Positions 20,769-35,300 of a DNA stretch of 64,000 nucleotides are shown here, in pieces. Made by a program: the position numbers and the translations under genes. Origin of the DNA: Apostichopus japonicus (Eukaryota > Echinodermata > Holothuroidea > Aspidochirotida > Stichopodidae); assembly GCF_037975245.1 (NCBI RefSeq), contig NC_092576.1, positions 40,430,111-40,494,110 of the forward strand. The letters run 5' to 3'. The notes under the pieces were generated by a model that saw only the letters and a program-made list of their open reading frames with translations, was not told the DNA's origin and searched no databases. Positions within the stretch are counted from its first letter, which is position 1. Each line of letters begins with the position of its first letter.

Positions 20769-23700
20769 TGTAACCAGTAAAAAGAAATCCGTAGTCATAA
20801 TCGTTAACGTGTTACTATGATTGGCTACTGAACCGTATCATGCTTAAACAATAATCGGAATGCATAGACTGCGTTGTACTGAGCTAATGAAAGAAACCAA
20901 GACAATGGAGGATTCGCTCGAAGTCGTTTTGCTATAGAAATCGATTTACACCTATACTAAGCCTTTCATACACTAAACGCTTAACTGGATATACATTGAT
21001 AGAGTTCTTCGAGATTCCAGAATAGTACACCGTTATAGTAACGACAAACACACAATTATGTTGCCAACACTGCATGTTGTGAAGCATATATTAACTTATT
21101 TTATGTGCGTTCAACAGTTTCTTCTCCTGACCAGTCCCCTTAATACATAATTCGTACGTTTCACAGCACCATTTGAAACTTCTAATTGTTTCATACTTTG
21201 ACTCAAAATGTTGAACATTCACCTTTTCTTGTTGACTAACCCCGGCCCCCTCCTCCTTTCAACTCATGCATTATTAAAGGAGAAAGAAGTTAAAGGCATA
21301 AGAATAGACATATGGAAACTTAGGGGTGGTTGAATAAGTACCCTCTACAACTATAGTAATTTGTTCATACCTACAATGACATTTCAGGTCAGATGGCTAT
21401 GTAATCTATAATACAGTATTCTAAACAAATGGAACTGATATATCATCATGTTCAGTCAAAAATATAGCATCAGGAGGCATATGGCTTATCAAGCACATTC
21501 ATAAATTTGCAACAAACATGGTGGTAGTATCGAATAATATTTAACAGCTATTGAATTACGTTATACAGTTATTACCAACCTAGGGGCACCAAGGTACCTA
21601 GTTCACGTAATACACCTGATAGATACGAATATTTAATACCACATAATCAATAACTGAAATGCATATTCTTAATCAGTTTTGTTTTTAACTTTGCTCGTAA
21701 AGGAATACCAGCTACCACATTTTTTCACGATAGATTTTCTACAATATACCATGATGTAACAAAATATCTTCAATGTAGTTTAATTCCCTCAAGGAAAAAA
21801 TTTCCAACAAAAGTGCCTCTCATTGGTAAACAATCAGGTCAATTTAAGTAAGTCAGCTTATTTCAACTCAAGTCCCTAAAGACCGATCGAAAGCCAATTA
21901 TTTTGAAGGTAGACTGTTGGATTTACGGACAGTTCAACCAAATGTTTTCCAGGTTACATTATGATTCATGACTAGAATAACCTGACTCAGTCTATTTATG
22001 ACATCCTTAAATGTTCTTAGTGCTGGAGTTATAACTATTGTAACACTTTCCTCTGTGAGTAGCGCCGACCAGCCGATTCGGGGTTCTTGGCCTAATTTGA
22101 AGTATTGTTATTGGCCAGAGAATGAAGATGAACACAAAATAAATTCAGAGAAGTGATGGTACATTTAACAGTAAGGTTAAGTGTGATGTACTGGGTGTGT
22201 TCTACAAACTTGAGGCTACGTGGCCCTGCAGCCTACAATCAAAAATGTTTCTTCCAACAGCAACCAAGGTAGAATTTCCTGTCCCTCCCAAGTAATGCAT
22301 TTATGTAAAACCCTTAACAATACATGGAAATACCACATGTATACAATTATGAACTTACTTATTATACTACAGTGCATTCCTTGCATCTCCCAAAATTGTA
22401 CTCCTTTACTGAGATCAATGTGACCACTTAAGTATCCCTATAAAATATCACATATGTTACATTACAATCCCAGGATAAGCCTGATACCACAATACGATCC
22501 ATAGGAACAGCCCCAAAAGCCATAATCTGCCAACAATTACAACTGGTTTAATTAATACCTTGGAGATAATCCCTATATAATTCCAAGGGGATTAAACTAC
22601 CACAATGGTTCCACACCGTCCACACATAACTCCCATTGCTCCACAACTTTACAGTAACAGCGTTACAATATATATGACACGACAAACTAGTCTAGTTGAA
22701 TGACACAGCCACTCGTAGATTCATATTATATGTATTTATTATTTTATAGCATGGATATTACTCTGGGTGACATATTATATAGCAGGCATTTGGTGCAGGC
22801 GACTGACAATCCACTTAAGGGAATTTTCTGGTGGAAGATTTGGATACATTGTGCTCATAGTTTCAAGTTTTTCTTTCTAACCATATGAAAAGTGTTCCCA
22901 TTTGACGTTTTCCTCTTGTAGAAATCTGGTTTTCAAATTCACATATATCTCACCAAGAGCACAGTTTGTTCGAACGTGTCAATTTGGTGAATGGCATAGT
23001 GAAGGCAAATAGGCAAAACGGGCGACTTGGAGTTAGCACTACCATTTCTTCAGCAACGAACTGTCGCGTGTATACACACTGGTGATTGCCTATTATATAT
23101 TACATAGAATCTCACACTCAAAACACTGTTCTTAAACCGTTCTTCGAAATCGCTAAAAGAAAATTCACTGATCAACTTTTCCTTAAAAAAAAGCTTGAAA
23201 AGAATTTTGAACATCGAAATATGAAACTTGACGGAATCGATCTCAGAGCAAAATGTAGTACTACGCAGCTTAGGCTTCGCAGAACTGGCCGATTGTAAAC
23301 GTTAGTTAACATACATACGAAGAGTATTCGCATTGTAGATGGACGGAGGAATGTATAAAAAACGAAGAGTCTGCTGTTCAAACTTATATTATGTTACACA
23401 AATATCACGAAGTCACCAATGCACTACACATATGAAGGCTTAACGATTTTTCTAAACATTTATAATTAATAAGAAATTTCACCGAAAATTAGGACAGAAA
23501 TTAATCTGTATTCAAACACGTTTTTTTTTTTTATTACTATAGGAACTGTATGGAACGTGGGTTATGTAACAATCTGAATTTACAAAGATGACGTCAAGTT
23601 CGAAGTATATTTGAAATATCCATCCTAAACGATTCAAAACTCGTTTATCTGTCAATCGCAATATTGGATACCTCGTATTTTAGCAACATGTTTGGAAAAT

Positions 23701-24218
23701 TATGTATCGTTTTCTAAGATAACTTCTAAGGCCTACCAAACAATTATTTTAACACACCTTTTTAATTGACGGAATTTTTATTTGTTCATAACCTAGTGAC
23801 ACAACCCCGCGGCATCTCATTTCCACAATAGACATGGCAGTTGTGATATAACAGGCAGTATATATCCATATGCCTGATACAGCTAGTCCAGTATAGTACC
23901 ACAATCAGTGTATGAAACTCGACACACGGGATCTGGAATGAAGACTTTTACAGGTGTATTACTGTGAGCCGCGTGGCGTATACTGTGTGGGCCATGTGTC
24001 AGCAATGAGATGGCGTGCCCTGACTAGCAAAAGTAGGTCTTGTAAGAGAAGACGGTGGAAGTTAAATTCAGATGGCAAGTTCGACTTGGTTAACATAATG
24101 TTTGATCTCTAGAGTAAGATAACATATGTCACCAAAAACAAAAAAGTATTGATCGATACAGGTGACAAGCGCCTACAGTGGAATCCTTACCGGTTTTTAA
24201 CCTCTGGACATACAATCA
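20769..24218. other. Intergenic DNA, nothing recognised
   Basis: AT-rich sequence with scattered short open frames that lack domain motifs or splice context. I see no RNA gene or convincing element. Confidence 0.4.
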
Positions 24219-24289
24219 GCGTCCATGGCCTAGTGGTTAGGGTGTCCACGTACAGAGCGGCGGGTCCGTGTTTGAATCCCGGTGGAGGC
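24219..24289 (+). mobile_element. tRNA-like head of a SINE
   Basis: The sequence resembles a tRNA: an A-box-like TGGCCTAGTGGTTAGGGTG and a B-box GTTTGAATCCC (24270-24280), which together form an internal RNA polymerase III promoter. The ends GCGTCCA and TGGAGGC pair with one mismatch as an acceptor stem. The D-arm wording and the microsatellite that follows about 50 bases later fit a tRNA-derived SINE better than a working tRNA gene, because anticodon-arm pairing is poor. Confidence 0.6.
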
Positions 24290-24336
24290 TGGCAGTTTTT
24301 TTCACTGTTTTTGATTTGAAACTCATTACGATTTTC

Positions 24337-24476
<140 letters not shown>

Positions 24477-26089
24477 TTCGCTACTTTCAACAACGCAAAT
24501 AAGAGTATTAGTTAACACAACCTTCCACTAACATTGGGAATAATATTTGACCTGAGACACAATGATGACTGCCTAAGAAAAGAATAGAGAGAACAAACAA
24601 ACTATTTAATAATTCAATGTGAATGTTATCTCTAGTAGAGTTCATTGTAAATGTTCCGTCTGGCATTCAACTGACCAGAGATGAAACTATAAATTAACTA
24701 GTTGTAGAAATGTGTTTTAGAAATAGTGCACGTTCTTATTTCATACTTCAATGTTTTCCTCAGCGAAGCAATTATTAGTTATTCATATTGTCCTTATGTC
24801 GTCAACATTTGTGTTTAGAAAATGTCTTTGGTTCTGTTCAGACTGGATATTTTCAATATCAACATCGCTCTCTCCACAATTGTCTTGTTAGCGCATGTGA
24901 CACTTACGCAATTTCACCTTGTATAAGAATCTGCTTCACACTTCTTGCACAATTCAAATGCATGTCAAATTAAATGTATATGATGTAGCTCAACGCGTCA
25001 CCTAATTCTACTTAGGTTACAACCAGGAATCACTTTCCAATTCAGGTGGCATGCTGTGATGTAAGTCCTCATTCCATACAACATAAATGATAGCTAACGT
25101 ATTCTATGTTAATACCTGTTGGACATTAGTCAATTACGACGATAAGTAAGGTTGTTGTGTGTTTATTAAAAGCATATATCCCTAAACTTCAAAGTGTATC
25201 TATGTTGAATATAATATGAAAATATTAGAGAGGTTCAAATAACTTAGTTTGACACTTTGCCTTTGATAAGTTCCCTAGCTTATTATGTGATATATCACTA
25301 CCAGTAATAGTGGATATCGGTTCCTTTGATGTAATCGTTTTGGTGTACATATGCAATGGAAGCACACCACCTGCGATATGTGTAATTCATGTGTAGTTTA
25401 GATTTGCAATATAAACGTGGTATAAGTGGTTGTGTATAACACACAAGTCTGGAACCATTTCAACCGATGTACAATCGAACAAAAAGCTACGACTGAATGA
25501 ATATTTATAACAACATTTCTATGCAATTGTCTCAGTTACCATGGGCATTGGATACCAGCGCTGTTTTTTGTATCTAACCGATCTAGAAATAACACCTAAA
25601 TACAATTGGTGTTTACCGTCACACATCATTGAATGAGACAGACTACACGCACTACGGTGAAGGAATCGGTCGTGGTTAGCAGGCCTGAACTAATGTTTGC
25701 GGTTCTCAAAAGTAAGAGGTAATAGTATGGACTAAAAGAGGATGTCAAATGACCATGACAAGTAGAGGTCACGGTTGGATTCAATATTTAACGAAAAATA
25801 TGATGTTAAAATACCTGAAACCTAAATGTACCGTTCTTAATGGGTCAATAAACGTAATGTTTAATTCGTACCAGTCGAGATTATTGTAACCGTTCTTTCA
25901 GTTGAATATATTTGGATTCTTATTTATACATATTTACTTAATAGTATAAATTAAAATAAAATAAAACTGTTGGCAGACTGCTTATCCACTAAAAAGCCTG
26001 TGTAGGAGAATGCGTAAAAGTAAAGTAACAGTAACAGAAGGGACAAAAACACGCACAGAATGCAGACAGGTTAATGAGCATGGTGAGCA

Positions 26090-26340
26090 CAAAGATATAT
26101 ATGTAAGGGGATTAATAGACAAGGGATGGAGAGAAGAAAGAAGAAATAAAGAAACCAACGGGGAAGAGGAGATGTAGGAGATAAACAGTGGAGAGATAAA
26201 GAGAGGATTAAGGAAAGGGGTAGAGAATAAACTGAAGAAGGACGAAGACAGAAAGGTGTGGAGAAAAAGGGTAGAAGAGAGATGTGAAAAGAGGATTGAA
26301 TGTCGGGTGAACAAGGGGAGAAGGAGTGGGGAACAGAAGA
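26090..26340 (+). repeat. Purine-rich tract
   Basis: About 250 bases of strongly purine-biased plus strand (AG-rich, with blocks such as GAAGAAAGAAGAAATAAAG). It is found only in the first unit of the surrounding tandem duplication. The long open frames on the complementary strand here consist of serine, leucine and phenylalanine and are compositional artefacts. Confidence 0.6.
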
Positions 26341-27099
26341 ACAGTTAGTCATGTTGAGCCCATGAGGTTGAATGGTGCGAAGGCGTTGCATCCACAGTCT
26401 CCCTCTACTGATTCGTAGTATTTTTCTTTCTACTAAGGCTTACGAGGCTTTGCAATGATTAACGATTGACTAGTTCTTGTATATGTCCAATGAGTTCTTA
26501 CCATTACAAATGATTAATTAAAGGTAGATGGGTAATTTGCTGCCTTCCATAATTTATTTGATTATATTAAATCATAGGAAACCACTCCGTAATCGTAATT
26601 CTTAGGTTGGTTCGACGAGAATATTAACATGCCCTACGCAACAAATAGTAGAATCAATATGCGTCATAAACTTAATAATACCAAACGTTACCTTTTTTTA
26701 GAAACTGTCACACTATATTGCAAAGTAACAAAACTGTGCGCATTATCAGTACCAAACCCTTACCCTACACGACCATATCATTTTTTTTTTAGAAAGCAGA
26801 AGAATGTCTATATAAATATGTAAGCCGATGCGAGTAGTTAAGATATAGTGGTAATTAATATTCAATATTAAAGACATTATTGAAAACGGATTCTAAGAAT
26901 TTTATGATCCAATTGAAATTCGTCTCAGAAACAAATCCAATGTAACAATTTCACCGATTTTCTTATGAAACAAATAAACGATCTCCTAACCTGCATCAAC
27001 CTACTGCATATATTATTATAAAGAAAATGTGTATCAACACATTAAAATCATTTACATGGAAATGAATATATAATGATTTCATAATGGTTTTTCATGTTT

Positions 27100-27363
27100 T
27101 GATCATATGGTCAATTTGTGTTAGCACAAGAACCTCTTACTTAATACTTAGAAATCCAAAGAAATCATTTTTCAGAACATTTACATTAAACATTAAGCTT
27201 TCATTCAGACCAGGGATCAGAAAACTTATGTTTAAGGCTCCATTGTTGAGCCGGTATCTCATAATATGTACTTAGAAGCTGATATTGACGCCACGTTAAC
27301 CTTTACTAACCACATTTCTAAAATTATGTCTAAAGTGTAATATATTGTATCAACGTTGAGTTA
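27100..27363 (+). pseudogene. Reverse-transcriptase scrap of a non-LTR element
   Basis: In one frame the end reads YLEADIDATLTFTNHISKI, which matches the YLGxxIDxxLxFxxHI thumb block of jockey/CR1-like reverse transcriptases. An NPKKS block upstream resembles the L-x-L-N-P-K-K-S/T segment that precedes it. It is about 260 bases long, broken by frameshifts, and lies between the two units of the 2-kb duplication. Confidence 0.45.
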
Positions 27364-29310
27364 TTACTAAGTTTGAAACTTTGCCTTCGACATGTTCCCT
27401 AGATTATTGTGTAATATATCACTAACCGTAATAGTTAATATCGGTTCCTTTGATGTTATTGTTTTCGGTGTACATATGTAATGGAAGTACACAACGTGTG
27501 ATGTGTGTAATATATGTATACTCTCGTTTTGCAATATATACGTGTACTAATTTGCTGATAATAACATACAAGTCTAGAGCTATTTCAGCCACCAATGAAT
27601 GAATAGTTATAACATAATTTCTATGCAAGTGTCTAAGGTTCCCTAGGCGATGAATAGCAGTGCTGTTTTTTTTATATTTAACCAATGTATAAATAACACC
27701 TAAATATAATTGCTGTTTGGTACCGTCGCATATCATTGAATAACTACACGTACTATGAATGGCTCGGTCGTGGTTAGCATGATTGTGTTACTTTTTGCGG
27801 TTCTCAAAAGTATAAAGCTAATGGTATGGATTAAAAGAGGAAGTTCAAATGACTATGACGCATATCTTAATTATTTTCTACGTTAAAGACAGAAACAAGT
27901 AGAGTACTGAAGAAAGCTCATGTTCACTGGTGAAAATGCATTTTGTATTTCTTTCTACTCAGGCTGGAGAGGCTTAACAAAGATCAACAAACGACGATCA
28001 CGATTAACTAGAGCATTGAATGTGATTTAAGGTATTTTAGAACTTTTGGGTGAAACAAGAAGATTCCACAGCGACAGCTGGCAGATAAAACGGGGAGCAC
28101 TATGATAAACGTTGTATTTTTCTAGCTCAAAATCTAAACGGTCATCCTGGCAAAAGTTGAATGTGTTGTGATAACCCTAGCCATTAGCCATCATATGGTG
28201 GTTAGAGCATGTCGGTTAAGAACGTCTACCGCTCTATTGGCCTTGGAAACTGACGACTTTATTGTGTAAGTAACTGGGAGCAATTAATTGTGGTGCGATA
28301 TTTATATGACCACAGCCAAATAAAGTAACATATTCGTGTGTTAATGGAATTCTAGCTGTGGAGTTCATATTAGCTAGTTTTTGAAATACGTGTCAAAAGT
28401 TCATGATCACTGGTAAACATACAACTGTCTTTTGTAATTTTTTCTTCTACTGAGGCTTGCGAGGCTGAACAAAAGTCAAACGTCACGGTTGACTAGTTCT
28501 TGTATGGTTCCAATCAGTTCTCACCATTTGCAAATGATCGAGTAAAGGTGGATTGGTAATGTAAGTCTGAAACTGTTTGTATTTTGTCAGAGAAATAACT
28601 GCATCACTGTTGGCGGTCGCACGTGCTGCATATCATGATATTTATATCTAATCACAGGAAATGGTTCCGTAATCGTAATTCATAGGAATATCCGACGAAA
28701 ATGTTAACCAGTCCCAAACGAAAATAGTAGATTCCATATGCGTCATCAAACTGAGCATACAAGTCGTCACCTGTTTCGATAGATATTATCACACACCATT
28801 GCATAGCGTTAGTAATTTGCAAATTATCAGTAGCGAATCATTAACCTACATGGCCACAGGTTTGTTCGTAGTGCTCAGAATTTTGAGCTCCGTATGAATA
28901 GAAGGAAACTTATTATCGGAAAGTTAGTAAGGGTGAGGTTAGCACTATTTGTTTGTAACTATTTACTTACAAACTGGTTGGGTCACATTTATAATTCTAA
29001 AGATATGTATACCTCAAGAAACTTAATTAGTATTTATAAGTTTGGAAAAGTTTTGGGAACTCTGTGAGTCTACTTGTAAACAATTATTTGTGGATGCTTT
29101 CGCCTTGATTTGCCTAAATATATAATTGTGGACACGTTGACAAACGGTTTTTCTTCTTCGGAATATGTAACTTCAACGGTATTGGAGACACTGTTAATTT
29201 AAAAGAAAAACTGACTACGGAAATGCAGCAGATGGTGTTTATGAAGCGATGCGACTAGTTAAGATATTGTGGTAGTGTACGTCCTATGATAAGGACATTA
29301 TTGAACGACA

Positions 29311-32300
29311 GTTAAATTGTTACAAACTTCGATATTTCATCGAAAACAAAACCTTCGATATGTTACAATACCTGGATCTTCTCGCGTCCGTGGATCAACG
29401 ACACTGACAAGAAAAATTACATTTATCCATTGTCTATACATTTTATCAAAGTATAATCGGACAACTTACGTAAGTAAAGGTAAGTTTCTGTATGTTCATT
29501 ATTCTCCTTTTTTTCTAAGGCTGGGCATATCAAAATTATCATAAAAGTCCACACGTGAGTAAAATGAGGTTATCCTACCATGAAAAGGGATTGAAGAAAT
29601 GAATTTATTCATCTGACAACTTATCCGATACATCAAAAATAAACTAAGGACTTTCATTAATTGCTTTCGGTCTTACTTATAACAAGTAACACTAACAGAG
29701 ACACACATGTGGAAACACATGTTATGTAGAACACAAAAGGGCTGTAATGATCATGTCCAAGATGTAAAGACAATATGAACTAATTAATTTAATAATTCAA
29801 TTTAGTTAATTTTATATTTAAAGTAAATTTCACATATTCGTGACAAATAAAATGCTGAGATAGATACAATTTGGAGATGGGTTTTTTCTTGCAAAGCTTG
29901 CTCAAAGATTAATACGGGTTGAATGACCAATTTTAACGTTTAAATTTACTCTGCAACATATGCACATTATTTCGGTTATATTACCATCAACGTACAATTA
30001 ATTTGATACAGATCTGAAGAATAAATAGTACGTATACTCATTTTATCTGAGTATTTTTAAAAAAAGGGACCCTTTTCCGCATGGGGGGTGGGGAAAACAA
30101 TTAGGGTCTGGGGGCACTTATCTTGTTAGGGCTGGCTTATAAAGGTTAGGGACAACTTCTCTATTAGAAAGTTGATTTAGATCAATAGGGAACAAAATGT
30201 GGAATTGATAATTTATAAAAAATGCAAATTATATTCAAATAATAATATGCAAATTAGGACTTTTGTTTTAAATGGAAAACACCAAAATACAATAAAATCA
30301 ATAATGACTTCAAAATTGACTTCAAAATATATAATAAAGGTTCTTCTGGGGTTGCTCTTTCAGATGATACCAACTTTTCTGAAATCTGTTGAGGATTGAC
30401 AGAGTTATGACTGATTTCATTTAGTACAAATGTTGTTTTCTTTGTTTACTTTCTACAATTACAGCCTAACGTTGGCATAACGTTAAGCCTATCCTAGCCT
30501 TTTTTGAAAACTAATTTCTGGATCCTCAAAAAGGACCGAATCTTGATAAACTGGTTCGACCAGAACGTCTTGGTCCTCATCATCAATTGTATCGGTATCT
30601 GACCAATCGTCCCACATCTCTAGGACCTATTGGGCAGTAAATTTGGGGAAGCTGTGTGCAGCCACGCCCTATTTGCAAGTGTACAGTAGGTACAGTACAC
30701 TGAGCTGTACACTAACAGATCAGTGGCACAGTATTACGCAACAGCGGCGGTTGCGATAAATTTACAAAGGAATGCGAGGGCGCTATGTCATAACTATCAA
30801 TTACAAATAAGACAGTGGCCTAAATATCTAAAATAAGAAAAAAAAGAAAACACGTACCTAGGTTGAAGCGTTCGGGAACGAGAATTTTTTTCAAAAATGA
30901 ACGGGTTTGGACGATTTTGGTGTCAAATTACAGGAAATTTTGAGGACATTTACATTTTTTCAGAATTCTCTATAGATACATTGCTGAAATGCTCAGGGTT
31001 TATTCCAAATATAATGGGGGAGGGGGTTTGTTCAACTCTTATTTTCTGTCACGATTTTTTTATGCGAACATTGATTTTTAGCCAAATTACGTCATTTTCA
31101 GATTGACCTTTGACCCCTGAGCCCCACCCACTAAAAAAAAAACAGTTACCCCCTTTTTATTTGTTTTATACACAAACGTATGGTCTCAGCTACATTTCAA
31201 TACATAAATGAATGTTATAGGTTGTAAGATGGCTGAGTACTATTTTTTTTTTAATTCAATGATTATTTGGGTCCATATCGACCCAAAATGCGGACTCATT
31301 TTTACATCTTCGTCCCATATTTCACACAGGTTTGGTTTCATGACTCGTATGTCACTAAAAGTAAGCATCTTATCTGAATAAAATTAAATAGTAAACTATT
31401 TAAAAAGACAAGTTTGTGGAATTTTCTCTTTATGTTAAATATTTTCTGTTGATCATGAGCAATCTCTTATTCAGCTCTTTTAACAACATAATTCTATGAT
31501 TTTGATATAAATAAATGATATGAAAGTTACTATCAAAACAAATATTCCATTATGAAGAGTGCTTTATCCCTTTTACCCACATTTCCAGCTATATAGAGCA
31601 AATCCAAAGTTGTTTTATAAATAGTATTTATGATAACATGTTCTTTGAAACAAAGCAAAATACTGATGTTGTAGCATTACAGTCAGATCTGTTCATCATA
31701 GTTTATTTCTTTACAAGATTCAATTCCACAAGGAACACATCAACAATTAATCATAGTTTAACGACAAACATCATGGACACTAAATTATACTAAAGTAAAA
31801 CACAAAGCCATAATTTGTAACAACTTGCTTCTTTGCGAGCTGCATGCATTTCATTGATTACCCAGTAATGAAAACAACAAACACTTTTGTACATTTTGGT
31901 TCTGTTAAGCACAAGGGGTAGAAAAAGTTCTAAGCCATGATACTCTATTTTCTCTTCTACGTGAGATCAGCTTTATTCATCACACGATTTCAACTTTAAC
32001 ATTTTTGAAAAGAAATATGTAGCTCCATGTGACAAATTTCGTATAATACTTGCAGCTTAAGTTTTCAACGTAGCTGGTCAAACAGAGTAACGCAACTTTC
32101 AACCAAAATAACAATAAGGATAGGCTAGCACACAGTTTTGCATGCATATCAGCTTGGTGGGGCATATGATCGTTCATTTAAAAACGAAGTAAAGATTAGT
32201 GTTATAGAATACACACATCTTTGTGCATTACTTATTTACTAACAGGACTCGTTAACAGGAGCGTTATACAAGTGGTTACTGTTTGTGAGTAGTATAAACG

Positions 32301-35300
32301 GTAATAACTTATGACAACCGATTATAATTTTGATACTTTACGTATACTAATGCATAACTTAAAGTGGGAGTTGACTGTCGTTCTGGCTGTTTAAATATAT
32401 CGGTGTCAGTTTGTGGCCGATATTTGGATTGGAATATGGGGTATATGTGAAAACCGAAATTGGCAATATCGACACAACATTACTACTGTATGACAAGCAC
32501 CATTGGAAATCTTGGTGTACATCCTTGCAATGTATGTTATTTGATTATCCGATATTTTTCTACGACATTTGGAACATGAAAAGGAAATGCTGTTTTAATG
32601 ATGTTTGGAATAGAATTAGAATTAGAATAATACTTTCCGAGACTCTTGTCATTGTTTATTTGTAAACTGATCGATATAATATCTTGCTACAATGGGGTGT
32701 AATTAACAACATTCCGTCGGGTAGATCTGTTAATTCTTCGAAATAAAAGTGTCGCAAATCGTCGAAGTGTAAATTCGCGTCGGGAACCGTCGCAAAACGT
32801 CGCGACGTGTTTACTATGTCAACCTCGACGTGGCAGCTTAGTTTTTGTGAGCAGGCAAGAGTGTGGCGAGCATCCATGTTAAGGTCAGACCTTTTGGCCG
32901 ACAAATACACTAAAATCAGTATTTAATAAGCTTAGGCCATTCAGTTTAACTTTATCTTTTACAAACAAGGAAAGTTACATATAGGCCCTGTAAATTATGT
33001 TCTGTGTGTCTTCCACCTTATAACCCCAAGAATAGATGCAACCCCTGAATGTCCAGCCTTTTCACCAAATTGACATTAATATGACAAGAAATTTGATACT
33101 CGTTAAACAAACTTCATGCAGTATGCACTGCAAGTAACACGCTAAGAGCTTATCAATGTGTGTTCACCTGTATAACCTATGATTTATTGCTGGTTTCTTC
33201 ACAAATATGGTAACGATACACAGTGAAATCATCTGCGATGATATATTATCACTTTATTAAGCCTACCTTGAAGGGCATTTATAAAATGACGCTAATCAGC
33301 AGGAATGTGGGAGATGGTTAAGACCAATAAGAGTGAACAACTTTAAATAATATTTGGATTCATTCCCTTGGAAAGGTCAGTTCACATGGGAAATCATGGG
33401 GAAACAACTTAACATTGATCAAGTGGTGAATCAGACTCTGTCTGTTATACACAGTAATGGTCATAGAAGCATTGACGGATCAAGGAGTTCAACCACTAAT
33501 CCACCACAGGTGGTCGGATACAGAGTAATCTCTTTCAAATAGTTCAGTCACCGCATACTTGTAATACCCTACACTCTGACCAGAGCAAATACAGACTGGT
33601 TGTGTGTAATAGCAGCCACCCCTGATTACAACCCATATCACATGTAGTACAGGGCATAGTTGTACATGGTCGATTTACATCCTTCAAGCAAACATCTTTT
33701 AACAATGTACTGAGATTTTTAACAAACACTGAAAATAGTGTGTTGTCTTTGCTTTGTTTATTACATATTTTTTTTTAGCATCCAGAACATTACCACTGGA
33801 ACAATAAAGCACCCTTCAGCTGTATTTTTAGTACATGGATAACTTTTGCTAGTTACAGTCTATAGGGTAGATGTAATGAGACTGTCTCGTTACATCTATG
33901 TAAACGCTGAGCTATGGAGTGATTACTTTCAATGCTGAATGCAAAGTTCTTAGAAAGCTCCAAAATTAGGAGTAAGCTCACCATGTATGTTGTATTAAGA
34001 TTGCCTCCCTATAATAATCGACACACTCCAGCTGCAAGCCGAACACATATTTTATACACAGATGATATAAGATAGTGAAATATTAAAAGACATATTATTA
34101 TAATATGAGTTAGGCCCACTGAATTCTTTATTTAATTTTTCCTCAGCCAATTACAGTTTATACTTTTATTAATTTTCTGTATTTTTGCATTCGTAAGTTT
34201 GTCTGTATTTGAATTATACTGCATGTAGAGTGTCACATGCTCTGAGGTGTAATAGTATGTTATGTACAATTAGTTAACAGCGGAATATGCGGACTGGTTT
34301 AAGGTTTAAGTCCCTCACAGTCTCAGCAAGAAATGGTAAACTGTATCAGTATATAGACTTAGCCTAGCTCTTCTCTCAATCTTAACCCATAAGATTCCAA
34401 GTTCTGCAGCCCACACTTTGCCATTTAATACCCGTAGCCCATACATGTTCCTGAAACTTCATACAATTTGGGTTCATCAAATGGTTAGGACATTTTCTAA
34501 AATAAGAACTTACAGAAAAAATAGAAAACATATAACCTCCCCCCCCCCTAGTAAATGTTTGTTTTCAGAAATATTTCAATGAGTCCCTCATTCACTACGA
34601 AATAGTTTTATCACTACCATTACACAACAAGTGGGAACTCAGTTAATGCATTAATCCTTTTTCAAACTTTAAATCATTTAAGCTTCCAGTTTAATTCCAT
34701 TTGAAGTTATTTTATTAACATTTCATATTGATCCAATCCTTAGCATTTGCACTACACTAGCACACATGTCTGATGTCATAAAACCTTGGAACTGACATGC
34801 AAAACACAACATGACAAGACCATATTACAATCACAGCTAATAGATACATACATCAGTTACATACATGCAAAAAAAAAAAAAACAGCTGTACTAGAACTAC
34901 TACAGTGGTTTCAGCGCCGAAGTAACTCACCTCATAACATTACTGCATGCTTATACCTGGGGAAATACACTGGGAAGCGTACACATAGAAGCGAATTGAA
35001 GATCAACAGCTCACCCAAAAGCGTCAACCCACATTGCTATTAACATAGGGTCTTAGCGTTAGGCAATGAAGTGTCCAATTAATTTTCCAGATTGTAAGAA
35101 ATTCTTTAAAAAAAAAATACACTGAATTGTGAGCCACTTTTAAGAGCATTCTTGTGCGGAATAGTAAACGAAACGGAACCTCTTCGTGTTTCTTGGTGAA
35201 CTTGGTTAAATGAAACACTTTCTTACTGCTCGATATGTACTGCTGGGATTACACAACTTATCTACGGAAGCATGTTAAACGTTTAACGACGTTTTCAAGG

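Larger units (their letters stand above)
25241..29310. repeat. Diverged tandem duplication of about 2 kb
   Basis: Unit 1 (about 25241-26890) and unit 2 (about 27364-29310) share collinear blocks: CACTTTGCCTTTGAT/GAAACTTTGCCTTCGA starts, ATCGGTTCCTTTGATG, GGTGTACATATG, GAGGCT, CCGTAATCGTAATTC, ATATGCGTCAT and GTTAAGATAT. Unit 1 carries an extra purine-rich segment (about 26090-26340). Unit 2 holds an internal partial duplication (27916-28010 against 28399-28497). No coding content was recognised in the shared part. Confidence 0.7.

Noticed and set aside
25982-26391. Two overlapping minus-strand frames rich in Ser, Leu and Phe
   Set aside because: They arise from the purine-rich tract and have no domain, start context or splice support.
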